DNA of 13,726 nt from Paracoccaceae bacterium (GCA_011523445.1 WTGT01000241.1:1-13726); one strand, 5' to 3'; positions 7,561 through 13,726 are shown, numbered from the stretch's first letter. The notes: generated by a model from the letters alone, not told the origin. Program-made: numbers and translations.

Positions 7561-7747
7561 ACCGTAAAGAGCATTTTGTGGAGGTATCACCTGTCAATTG
7601 GCCTTTGCATTTGGACGGTGGGCTTGGCAAGGGAGCCCTTTCGCAGGACACTTCGGGTGGTCTCCGACCCCAATGAGCTAAGGAGACGTTGCTACTGCGA
7701 GAAATAGATACCGCACTGTACTAGGTACGGTGCGGTTTTCTTTTTTT
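7561..7747 (+). ncRNA. Structured non-coding RNA of unknown family (about 190 nt with terminator)
   Basis: A strong promoter and a strong intrinsic terminator bracket a sequence dense in local helices. ACC-T-GTC (7588-7594) can pair with GAC-GGT (7614-7619) with one bulge. GGGCT (7620-7624) pairs with AGCCC (7634-7638). CGCAG (7642-7646) pairs with CTGCG (7695-7699), enclosing GTCTCC (7660-7665) with GGAGAC (7682-7687). GGTATC (7583-7588) can pair with GATACC at either end (7558-7563 or 7707-7712). I do not recognise 6S, 4.5S, tmRNA, RNase P or a known riboswitch core. There is no plus-strand gene after the terminator, so a stand-alone small RNA fits better than a leader. The alternative is a 92-codon ORF (7429-7707), which I consider unlikely. 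The exact 5' end is a prediction. Confidence 0.6.
7710..7747 (+). terminator. Strong intrinsic terminator of the structured RNA
   Basis: ACCGCACTGTAC (7710-7721) pairs along its full 12-base length (one G:U-type pair) with GTACGGTGCGGT (7725-7736) around a TAG loop. It is followed by TTTC and seven Ts (7737-7747). It ends four bases before the stop codon of the convergent gene. Read in the other direction the hairpin lacks a comparable T-run, so it mainly serves the plus strand. Confidence 0.93.
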
Positions 7748-7750
7748 GTA

Positions 7751-8194
7751 TCAAATGATTATTCCCACAAATCGACCTGCCGGATTTTTTTCAGGAAAGA
7801 CAGTAATAATTGACCAGTGCTTGCCTTGCTTATTATTTTCCCTCAATTCGAGTATCCCCCTTCCATTCTGATTCCACACAAGCAGGCGACATTTAGGCCA
7901 TGATTCACCTGTGTAGTAGAGTTTGGTGCCTGGACGTACAATCGAGGCAACAAATTCCGTTAGGAGAGTACGACCTTCATCATCAACGAAGCCAAGGTTC
8001 CGTATTTCGTTTCCATGTTCGTGCTGGATATGCTTTAAACCAAAACCCCAAATATTTTTGTGGAAACCCAGAAAAAGGTATATATCCGCATCAACCGATT
8101 TCAGCTGAGGTTCTCTTGGAATTTTAAGATTCTTGATCATTCCAAATGAATTAACATTAGTATCAGGATTCCTTATGAGGCTGTGTTTTGCCAT
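7751..8194 (-). CDS. Putative BECR-fold (barnase/EndoU/colicin E5-D/RelE-like) nuclease-domain protein
   Basis: The 147-residue protein begins at ATG 8194-8192 with an excellent GGAGGTGG ribosome site (8208-8201), so it is probably really translated. I do not recognise it with certainty. The centre reads GLKHIQHEHG (H55, H58, H60), followed by strands with R103 and E116. It ends with HWSIITVFPEKN and RFVGIII. The order GxxHI...HG, then alternating beta strands, then W/Y-S/T-I-x-T-x-x-P resembles phage and toxin BECR (PBECR-type) RNase domains. If so, it would cleave RNA and could be a toxin. There is no signal peptide or membrane segment, and no obvious adjacent protein antitoxin. It converges on the structured RNA, four bases away. 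Hypothetical protein is the cautious label. Confidence 0.7.
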   Translation of the reverse strand: MAKHSLIRNPDTNVNSFGMIKNLKIPREPQLKSVDADIYLFLGFHKNIWGFGLKHIQHEHGNEIRNLGFVDDEGRTLLTEFVASIVRPGTKLYYTGESWPKCRLLVWNQNGRGILELRENNKQGKHWSIITVFPEKNPAGRFVGIII

Positions 8195-8470
8195 CTGGAA
8201 CCACCTCCATTTCTGAAATTAATCATAGATCTCAAAAGCAAGATTGTTACCACTGCCGTATAACCACCCTTGCCGCAAGCCTAGTAGGTCTTGTCTTCCA
8301 GATGAGTTTCCGAATTCTTGAAAATACCTGTTGCCTGTTCCATTGATCCTCATCTTGCTGCTCGTTTTAACTTAACAGGGCACTCAATTGTAGGGCTGGA
8401 ATTCTTTTTCAACCCCATCAACTCCCCCATGAAATTTAATTTTGGATGACTTTTCATAACCCGTTGTCTT

Positions 8471-8601
8471 GGTTGAGATGACTCGATACATCTCGACTAT
8501 CAGGCCATAAGTGAAATCTGGAACAGCAGGAATGATGTTGCTGATCTGCGTACCGCAGCCTATCTCGTGGCTATCGAGAGAGTGGCAGCAAGTTATGCAT
8601 C
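8471..8601 (+). repeat. Direct repeat, copy B: untranslated fragment of the glutamate dehydrogenase gene
   Basis: This is a second copy of the dehydrogenase 3' region. Its first 26 bases (8471-8496) are degenerate: 20 of 26 match, and a TGA replaces the codon equivalent to Leu before Asp-Asp. The following 105 bases (8497-8601) are identical to the functional gene. It has no start or upstream coding region and joins unrelated sequence at 8602, 13 bases before the stop of the convergent membrane-protein gene. It is a gene fragment, not a gene. The mix of decayed and perfect segments suggests a recombination boundary or recent gene conversion. Confidence 0.93.
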
Positions 8602-8613
8602 TATCGTAGCTGG

Positions 8614-9087
8614 CTATAGATTTACATTCGAATTTGATTTGATTATCTCGACCGCTAGGTTGATTGAACTTTTTTGGGTACAACCGCCTATACCTACCCG
8701 CTTGCCAAAGCGCCACCACAATCCCAGCCTCCATTTTACCGGCATTGGTTCCTTCAGTCGAAATAGTACCCCATTACTTGGTTTGAAAGAAAACAGTCCG
8801 TTTTCGATGGAAGCAATGTTCTTCAATTCAAAGAGAAGCTCACCGTCCGTGGAAACAAGCCGGTCCTCATACAGTATGAGAGCTTTCCCCGTATTGAAAT
8901 AAAACAAGTAGGTCAATCCCAAAAGAAAAAATCCAACAAGAATAAATCCCAAACGTTCTCCAGATACAAAATAAATGGCTACTCCCTCATAGAGTAGCAA
9001 AACGGCTAGAATCAACGAGAGTAAGGTAAAGAAATACCTTTTGATCACTGGAGGATTGATTATTGCCAATTGCTTTTCGTTTCCCAT
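8614..9087 (-). CDS. Small inner-membrane protein with two helices and a cytosolic PH-like domain
   Basis: From ATG 9087-9085 the product is 157 residues; an in-frame TTG at 9105 would add six. Two hydrophobic helices (about 18-41 and 46-64) form a hairpin. A soluble part follows, with ALILYEDRLVSTDGELLFELKNIASIE and a basic WRLGLWWRFGKRVGIGG stretch. The strand-rich segment after a helical hairpin looks like the small bacterial PH-like membrane proteins, but I cannot assign a family firmly and no function is known. The start lies 31 bp after the lepA stop on the same strand, so it is probably co-transcribed. Its stop is only 13 bases from the dehydrogenase repeat boundary, so the last residues could have been altered by the rearrangement. 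Confidence 0.7.
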   Translation of the reverse strand: MGNEKQLAIINPPVIKRYFFTLLSLILAVLLLYEGVAIYFVSGERLGFILVGFFLLGLTYLFYFNTGKALILYEDRLVSTDGELLFELKNIASIENGLFSFKPSNGVLFRLKEPMPVKWRLGLWWRFGKRVGIGGCTQKSSINLAVEIIKSNSNVNL

Positions 9088-9118
9088 GATCCCTATGGTT
9101 CCCAACCATCAATTATCA

Positions 9119-10942
9119 CTAATCCGTATTTACCTTGAGGGCATTGATAAATGCCTGTTGTGGAATGTCGACCCGACCAAATTGACGCATTTTCTTCTTG
9201 CCTGCCTTTTGTTTTTCAAGCAGTTTCTTCTTTCTGGTGATGTCACCACCATAACATTTGGCAGTTACATCCTTACGCAAGGCGGCAATTGTTTCCCGTG
9301 CAACGACCTTCCCCCCGATCGCTGCCTGAATGGGGATTTTGAAGAGGTGTCGGGGAATGAGTTCCTTCAATTTTTCACACATGAGTCTGCCTCTTGTTTC
9401 ACAGTTCGTTCGATGAACCATTATGGCCAAGGCATCGACAGGTTCACTGTTTACAAGAATCTGGAGCTTTACCAGATTGTCGGCAGAATAACCTGAAATC
9501 GTGTAATCAAAGGAGGCATACCCCCTTGAAACAGATTTCAGACGATCATGGAAATCAAACACTACTTCATTCAAAGGTAGATCAAATCTGATCATAGCCC
9601 TTTTTTCCACGAAAGACAGTTCATGTTGAATACCCCTTCGGGCATGACAGAGGCTTAATATCTCCCCCACAAATTGGTCTGGGGTAAGAATGGTAGCCAT
9701 AATCCGTGGTTCCTCGATTCGATCAATATCGGTTGGATCCGGCAAATCCACGGGGTTGTAGATTTCAATCATGCCGCCTTTCTTCAGGTAGACATGATAA
9801 ATAACAGATGGTGCGGTTACAATAAGGTCTAGTGAATATTCCCGTTCCAGTCTTTCCCTTATTACCTCCAGATGAAGCAACCCCAGAAAGCCACATCGAA
9901 AGCCAAAACCAAGGGCTGTTGAAGCCTCGGTTTCGCTGGTAAAGGAAGAATCATTCAATGAAATCTTTTCAATGGCATCCTTCAGGGTATTGAATTCCCC
10001 AGCTTCCATAGGATACAGTCCACAGTAAACGACAGGTTGGGAAGGTTTCATACCCTCGATCGCTTCCTTACAAGGTTGTTTCTGGTGGGTAATGGTATCT
10101 CCGACAATGGTATCGCTTACCCTCTTGATGGAGGCGGTAAAATATCCGATTTCACCTGAATTCAATTGCGATGTATCCTCCATTTCCGGCTTGAATACTC
10201 CGATTCGATCAACCTGATAAGTCGCTTCCGAAGAGATCATCTTGATTCTGTCACCCTTGGCAAGACATCCATCGAATATTCTCACCAGCACCACGACCCC
10301 GAGAAAGGGGTTATACCAGCTATCAACCAAAAGGGCTTTGAGGGGAGCATTCAAATCTCCTTCCGGGGGAGGGAGTTGATGTACAATGGCTTCCAGCACA
10401 TCCATGACTCCTTTGCCAGTCTTGGCAGAGATTTCAATTGCTCCGTCAGCATCAATGCCAATGACTTCCTCGATTTGCTGTCGGACCCTGTCAGAATCTG
10501 CAGCAGGTAAGTCGATTTTATTCAAAACCGGGACAATTTCATGGTCGGCATCCAGGGCCTGATACACATTGGCCAGGGTCTGGGCTTCTACCCCCTGGGA
10601 GGCATCAACTACAAGAAGCGAACCTTCCACGGATTTCATGGAACGCGATACTTCATAGGAAAAATCCACATGACCCGGTGTATCGATCAGGTTCAATATG
10701 TAGCTTTTCTGGTCTTTGGCCTTGTACTCCAAGCGTACCGTATTGGCCTTGATGGTGATTCCTCGTTCCCTCTCAATATCCATGGAATCAAGCATTTGTT
10801 CTTTCAGGTCTCGCTTGCTCACCGTTCTGGTGAACTCCATCAATCTGTCGGCAAGGGTACTTTTGCCGTGATCAATATGAGCAACGATGGAAAAATTTCT
10901 AATCTGTGAATTGTCAGGGGGTGTGGTCAATTTGGAGTTCAC
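9119..10942 (-). CDS. lepA: Elongation factor 4 (LepA), ribosome-associated GTPase
   Basis: LepA binds ribosomes and uses GTP; it is linked to back-translocation, initiation and 30S assembly, especially under ionic or acid stress. The 607 residues show all GTPase motifs: AHIDHGKS (21-28), GIT (61-63), DTPGH (87-91), NKID (141-144) and SAK (172-174). The LepA-specific C-terminal domain ends with a lysine-rich KRKKLL/KAGKKKMRQFG-like region. Length is normal. The start is GTG (10942-10940): a TAA lies two codons upstream, and the next ATG is at residue 36, inside the G domain. A TTG at codon 5, with AGGG about 11 bases before it, is the only rival. A small membrane-protein gene follows. Confidence 0.97.
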   Translation of the reverse strand: MNSKLTTPPDNSQIRNFSIVAHIDHGKSTLADRLMEFTRTVSKRDLKEQMLDSMDIERERGITIKANTVRLEYKAKDQKSYILNLIDTPGHVDFSYEVSRSMKSVEGSLLVVDASQGVEAQTLANVYQALDADHEIVPVLNKIDLPAADSDRVRQQIEEVIGIDADGAIEISAKTGKGVMDVLEAIVHQLPPPEGDLNAPLKALLVDSWYNPFLGVVVLVRIFDGCLAKGDRIKMISSEATYQVDRIGVFKPEMEDTSQLNSGEIGYFTASIKRVSDTIVGDTITHQKQPCKEAIEGMKPSQPVVYCGLYPMEAGEFNTLKDAIEKISLNDSSFTSETEASTALGFGFRCGFLGLLHLEVIRERLEREYSLDLIVTAPSVIYHVYLKKGGMIEIYNPVDLPDPTDIDRIEEPRIMATILTPDQFVGEILSLCHARRGIQHELSFVEKRAMIRFDLPLNEVVFDFHDRLKSVSRGYASFDYTISGYSADNLVKLQILVNSEPVDALAIMVHRTNCETRGRLMCEKLKELIPRHLFKIPIQAAIGGKVVARETIAALRKDVTAKCYGGDITRKKKLLEKQKAGKKKMRQFGRVDIPQQAFINALKVNTD

Positions 10943-10974
10943 CCTTTATAATCGGGATAAATGTCAGTGTTTAA

Positions 10975-11003
10975 TATATAACCGAATATCAACTTTGGGT
11001 AAA
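10975..11003 (-). promoter_or_regulatory. Possible sigma70-like promoter of lepA
   Basis: Read on the minus strand, TTTACC (11003-10998) and TATATA (10980-10975) are 17 bp apart and lie about 33 bp before the lepA GTG. Spacing is ideal but the -35 box is imperfect. The rest of the 164-bp gap to rpmB shows no terminator. Confidence 0.4.
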
Positions 11004-11106
11004 ACCATAGTTACCTGAGAAAGCCTTGAATTGGGAGTTAACCTACTAACCCATTGAATATTTGGAAAACCTTTCCTTCTCAAATAGCCTTGATAAGCAG
11101 AGGAGG

Positions 11107-11424
11107 TTATGAAGCTTCAACCTCAACCTTTGATTCTTCGTTTTGTTTTTTCAGTTTTTCCAGGTCTTTTTTTATTTTCAGTGCCTTTGGTGAAAGGGTT
11201 TCATCCTTGGCCTTGGCCAGAAATTTATCAAGTCCGCCCTTGTGATCCACACTTCTCAAGGCTGCTGCTGAAACCTTGAATTTGAAGGTACGGTCCAATC
11301 CATCAGACGTTAGGCTCACGGCATTAAGGTTGGGATAGAACCTTCTTTTCGTTTTATTGTTGGCATGGCTTACATTATTGCCAACCATAACTTTCTTGCC
11401 TGTTAACTCACATACCCTAGACAT
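11107..11424 (-). CDS. rpmB: 50S ribosomal protein L28
   Basis: The 105-residue protein starts MSRVCELTGKKVMVGNNVSH and contains KTKRRFYPNL and the L28 core TFKFKVSAAALRSVDHKGG. It is a structural component of the large subunit near the E site. Alphaproteobacterial L28 proteins carry a charged C-terminal helix, seen here as a Lys/Glu-rich tail from about residue 75. The ATG at 11424-11422 has AAGGA and GTAGG upstream. It lies 63 bp downstream of meaB on the same strand, and that gap contains an inverted repeat overlapping the AAGG (see separate entry). Read-through from meaB or a private promoter are both possible. Confidence 0.97.
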   Translation of the reverse strand: MSRVCELTGKKVMVGNNVSHANNKTKRRFYPNLNAVSLTSDGLDRTFKFKVSAAALRSVDHKGGLDKFLAKAKDETLSPKALKIKKDLEKLKKQNEESKVEVEAS

Positions 11425-11438
11425 AATCGACCTACTTT

Positions 11439-11461
11439 CCTTGTGAAATATAATTTCAAGG
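11439..11461 (-). promoter_or_regulatory. Inverted repeat in the rpmB leader overlapping its ribosome site
   Basis: TGAAAT (11444-11449) and ATTTCA (11453-11458) are exact reverse complements around ATA. CCT/AGG extend the arms with one bulged base. In the rpmB mRNA the stem would pair the upstream AAGG, part of the ribosome-binding region, with a CCUU. It could moderate L28 translation or be a repressor site. No experimental support is implied. Confidence 0.4.
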
Positions 11462-11487
11462 TTCTCATCCCGGGCATCAATTATCGG

Positions 11488-12486
11488 TCAAGTCAGATTT
11501 TTCTTCAAATATTCACTGACCATCAATGCTGCCTGTATAGGAAGTTTTTCCCCTTGAATTACCTCTCTCTTTAACTCTGATACAAAATTCTCTACTGAAT
11601 GATTGGCGGTTAGCAACCCCAGAACTTCTTGTCTAATTTCGAATTGAAACCTTTCAACATCCTGATCGCGACGAATGGAATCCCAAGCTCCATTATCCTT
11701 TCTCCAGTTGCATAGATTAATAATATCTTGCCAACTGTTTTCAATACCTGACCCTGAAATTGCTGACAACAAATTGACTTTGGGGTACCCCTTGGGATCA
11801 TGGTTTCTTTGGCGGAATAAATGCAAGGCCGACTGGTATTCCGATTTGGTTTGTCTTGCCAGAGGCAAAAGGTCGCCATCAGCCTTGTTTATCAACACCA
11901 TATCTACTTTTTCAAGAATACCCCTTTTTATTCCCTGCAACTCATCTCCTCCCCCGGGTGAAATCAAAAGTGCAAAAATATCTGACATTAGTGACACCTG
12001 ATAATCCGTTTGTCCGACACCAGTGGTTTCAATAATGACAACATCAAAACCGGCAAGTTCGCATAGATGTACCACCTCAGGTGTTCTTCGTGATACACCC
12101 CCACTGTTGAATGGTCCGGTGGAAAGCGGACGAATGAATGCAGATTTGTGTTTTGACAATTCTGCCATCCGCGTTTTGTCCCCTAATATTGATCCACCGG
12201 TAATTTGCGAAGAGGGATCGACCGCCAAAACGGCCAACTTCAACCCTCTGTTTACAAGTTCCAAACCCAACTTATCGATAAAAGTTGATTTGCCAACACC
12301 GGGAGTACCTGTGATCCCAAGTCGTATCGCCTGGTTATGGCTAACGCACTTTAGCTTTTGAAATAATTGCAGGGATAGTTGCTGATGGTCCAGATTACTG
12401 CTTTCGACCAAAGTAATTGCTCGTGCAAAAGCTCTTCTATCATTACCTTTGATTTGTTGAACTATTTGGTCGATATCAAATTCCAT
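11488..12486 (-). CDS. meaB: MeaB/ArgK-family GTPase, chaperone of methylmalonyl-CoA mutase-type enzymes
   Basis: MeaB proteins are G3E GTPases that gate cobalamin delivery to methylmalonyl-CoA mutase or related mutases and protect them from inactivation. The 332 residues have the expected layout: P-loop GTPGVGKST (60-68), DPSS (90-93), IRPLSTGPFNSGGV (118-131, family-typical position but divergent wording), ETTGVGQ (153-159), SPGGGDELQG (176-185) and NKAD (200-203). A C-terminal helical dimerisation part follows. The ATG at 12486-12484 has AAGGA six bases upstream, and a TATAAT box sits at 12514-12509 on the minus strand. No mutase gene is in the window; the downstream neighbour is rpmB. Whether it serves methylmalonyl-CoA or ethylmalonyl-CoA mutase cannot be told. 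Confidence 0.93.
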   Translation of the reverse strand: MEFDIDQIVQQIKGNDRRAFARAITLVESSNLDHQQLSLQLFQKLKCVSHNQAIRLGITGTPGVGKSTFIDKLGLELVNRGLKLAVLAVDPSSQITGGSILGDKTRMAELSKHKSAFIRPLSTGPFNSGGVSRRTPEVVHLCELAGFDVVIIETTGVGQTDYQVSLMSDIFALLISPGGGDELQGIKRGILEKVDMVLINKADGDLLPLARQTKSEYQSALHLFRQRNHDPKGYPKVNLLSAISGSGIENSWQDIINLCNWRKDNGAWDSIRRDQDVERFQFEIRQEVLGLLTANHSVENFVSELKREVIQGEKLPIQAALMVSEYLKKNLT

Positions 12487-12602
12487 AGTAATCCTTTCTC
12501 AGCATAATATTATATGTTATGGTATGATTTAGACCAGCCACATTTTCCTAAATCCTTATCATAATATATATCTTGCCAATTCCATTCCATGTCAGAAAGC
12601 AG

Positions 12603-13301
12603 ATGAAAAAATTATTGATATCCATTCTAATAGTGGTCTCGCTTAGCGCAACAATCACTAGAGCCGATGAAATCCGAGAAGAAAGGGCAGAATACTTCAT
12701 CAGCTTACTCGGGTTCAGGATCGGTTATATGATTTTAGCCTCAAGAACGAAAGGCGATCTTTATGCAGCTACTTCGCTGGTTGGTTCGACAGGTGTTGGC
12801 AACTTTTTTGGCAAAATGAAATTCAAAGCCAGAATCAGGGGGAGAATTGAGGGAAAAAATGTCATCCCAACAAACTATCGTCTCGAAAGTACGAGAGATG
12901 GAGTTACAACCACGAAAATTCTGACCTTCAAAGACGGTAATGTAAACCAGGATGAAGGTACAAGGCAAACTGATTCTGGTATTGATTATCTTTCAAGTTT
13001 TTTTGTTGTCATGCGAGATACGCTTGAAGAGGAGTTGTGTGGGTTTTCCTATGCTGTAGCCGATGAACAAAAGGTTGCTGAAGTAATTATTGACAATCCG
13101 GTACGCCTTCATTCGGGAAAATACAAATGCAACTCTGAATACGTAAGAAAATCGGGTTATTCCGAAGATGAAATGTCAGAACCGTCCTTCAAGTTCGAAC
13201 TCTATTACGAACCTTCGCCCAGAGAGGCGAACTATTACCAGTTGCAAAAAATTATCCTCCCCAGCCGCTATGGCAGAATGCGACTATTAAGATCAAATTA
13301 G
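12603..13301 (+). CDS. Secreted DUF3108 domain protein
   Basis: From ATG 12603 the protein is 232 residues with a clear signal peptide: MKKLL, a hydrophobic core and a cleavage-like TRA-DE at about residue 20. An open frame extends ten codons upstream to a TTG at 12573, but that would bury the signal peptide, so I prefer the ATG. The mature part contains YFISLLGFRIGYMIL, repeated beta-rich stretches and VGNFFGKMKFKARIRGRIEG, typical of DUF3108 proteins, which are predicted periplasmic or envelope beta-barrel-like or lipid-binding proteins of unknown role. It is divergent from meaB. In many alphaproteobacteria a DUF3108 gene is found next to rpmB, and here meaB lies between them. Function is not established. 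Confidence 0.85.
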   Translation: MKKLLISILIVVSLSATITRADEIREERAEYFISLLGFRIGYMILASRTKGDLYAATSLVGSTGVGNFFGKMKFKARIRGRIEGKNVIPTNYRLESTRDGVTTTKILTFKDGNVNQDEGTRQTDSGIDYLSSFFVVMRDTLEEELCGFSYAVADEQKVAEVIIDNPVRLHSGKYKCNSEYVRKSGYSEDEMSEPSFKFELYYEPSPREANYYQLQKIILPSRYGRMRLLRSN

Positions 13302-13422
13302 GGACGTGGATAAATCCCAATTTTTCTCTGTTTTCCAGCACACCAAAATAGCTGAAATCAACAAACGAATAATTGTTTTGGTATAACTAAACTACCTGAA
13401 TTAGTAGTTATGGGTACCAGTT

Positions 13423-13726
13423 TTATGCAGCTTTGGCTCGTGGATTGTTTTTCTCGGCCTCATCCCTAGATAAGGCAACGCTTGTTCTGACGCCTCTTGA
13501 TACAAAATTCATCAATCCCCTTACAACACGTTCACTGGGATTGATTCCTGCACAAGTCAGAATTTCCCTGCCATCCTTCGATCTGGCCCATCTGGCGATG
13601 ATTTCTGGTCCATTACCAAAACGCAAATTATCGGATATGGCATCATCCAGTGCTGCTAAAACCACCGCAGCAAAGAGCTTTCTTGATCTTGCACCCTGCT
13701 CCAAATTAAAAGCCACGTCATCATAA
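13423..13726 (-). CDS. DUF6280-like hypothetical protein (5' end outside window)
   Basis: The frame stays open to the right edge, so the GTG at 13716 is not necessarily the start; three further sense codons (Tyr-Asp-Asp) precede it. The visible ~100 residues include LFAAVVLAALDDAI, GNGPEIIARWARSKDGREIL, CAGINPSERVVRGLMNFV and RGVRTSVALSRDEAE. These resemble a short, highly conserved alphaproteobacterial (mainly Rhodobacterales-type) protein family labelled DUF6280 as I remember it; I cannot verify the accession. No membrane segment or signal is visible. It converges with the DUF3108 gene (121 bp apart, with only a weak AACTAC/GTAGTT hairpin at 13390-13409 and no T-run). No function is known. 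Confidence 0.75.
   Translation of the reverse strand, partial: YDDVAFNLEQGARSRKLFAAVVLAALDDAISDNLRFGNGPEIIARWARSKDGREILTCAGINPSERVVRGLMNFVSRGVRTSVALSRDEAEKNNPRAKAA

Larger units (their letters stand above)
7140..8470. other. Possible small accessory islet between direct repeats of the gdh 3' end
   Basis: Between the two repeat copies lie a structured RNA unit and a convergent nuclease-like gene, and no housekeeping gene. Flanking by repeats of a conserved gene terminus resembles att-site duplication by an integrated element. No integrase, transposase or terminal inverted repeat is visible. A simple segmental duplication followed by sequence replacement is an alternative. The mobile origin is inference. 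Confidence 0.35.

Noticed and set aside
7429..7707. 92-codon plus-strand ORF ending just before the strong terminator
   Set aside because: It contains an internal strong promoter and dense RNA helices, and its C-terminal part has no recognisable protein pattern. The RNA explanation fits better, although a real ATG with an AGGA site exists.
7561..7747. 6S RNA (ssrS) interpretation
   Set aside because: Size and promoter/terminator fit, but the predicted helices are multi-branched rather than one long rod with a central bubble, and the gene is not next to the cyclo-ligase gene as is common.
8384..8734. 116-codon minus-strand ORF, similar to one at 7006-7188
   Set aside because: Its similarity to the other ORF is only the antisense reading of the duplicated gdh fragment.
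8567..8902. Plus-strand ORF continuing from the gdh fragment
   Set aside because: It runs antisense through the small membrane-protein gene and has no start signal; it is a shadow.
9088..9105. TTG start for the small membrane protein
   Set aside because: An ATG six codons later gives a normal N terminus.
12573..12602. TTG start extending the DUF3108 protein by ten codons
   Set aside because: The ATG at 12603 directly precedes a clean signal peptide, while the extension would place ten unrelated residues before it.
1..13726. CRISPR array, insertion sequence, integrase or transposase
   Set aside because: No regularly spaced repeats and no protein with recombinase or transposase motifs were found on either strand.

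Overview
The window looks like chromosomal DNA of a moderately AT-rich alphaproteobacterium. The evidence is an MmcB-type DNA-repair protein, a DUF3108 protein beside rpmB/L28, a DUF6280-like protein, a YmdB-type phosphoesterase in an operon with 5-formyltetrahydrofolate cyclo-ligase, and a tRNA-His with G1:U72 and A73 instead of the near-universal G-1:C73. I cannot name a genus from the sequence alone.

Layout. 1-568 (minus) is the N-terminal part of a class V aminotransferase (serine/alanine-glyoxylate type) cut by the window edge. It is divergent from an MsbA-like ABC exporter (822-2603, plus), and the shared intergenic region holds a perfect 9-bp inverted repeat. The exporter converges, 10 bp apart, on a minus-strand operon reading cyclo-ligase, YmdB-like phosphoesterase, family 2 glycosyltransferase (4706 down to 2614). 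MmcB (4834-5298), tRNA-His (5490-5565) and an NAD(P)-type glutamate dehydrogenase (5725-7152) follow on the plus strand.

7153-8613 is the accessory-looking part. It contains a probable structured RNA of about 190 nt with its own sigma70-like promoter and a very strong intrinsic terminator (about 7561-7747). Converging on it is a 147-codon gene (8194-7751) whose product resembles BECR-fold (barnase/EndoU/colicin/RelE-like) nuclease domains. The stretch ends with a second copy of the 3' end of the glutamate dehydrogenase gene, in which 105 bp are identical to the functional copy. The RNA and the nuclease-like gene therefore sit between direct repeats of a housekeeping-gene terminus. That is the kind of scar left by an integrated element or by a duplication, although no integrase or transposase is visible.

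The rest is housekeeping. lepA (elongation factor 4) leads a minus-strand pair with a small two-helix membrane protein. meaB (cobalamin-enzyme G-protein chaperone) and rpmB (L28) form another minus-strand block. A secreted DUF3108 protein lies on the plus strand, and a DUF6280-like protein runs off the right edge. Several real starts are non-ATG (TTG for the cyclo-ligase, GTG for lepA). Two longer ORFs, DUF3108 and the small membrane protein, should be shortened to internal ATGs.
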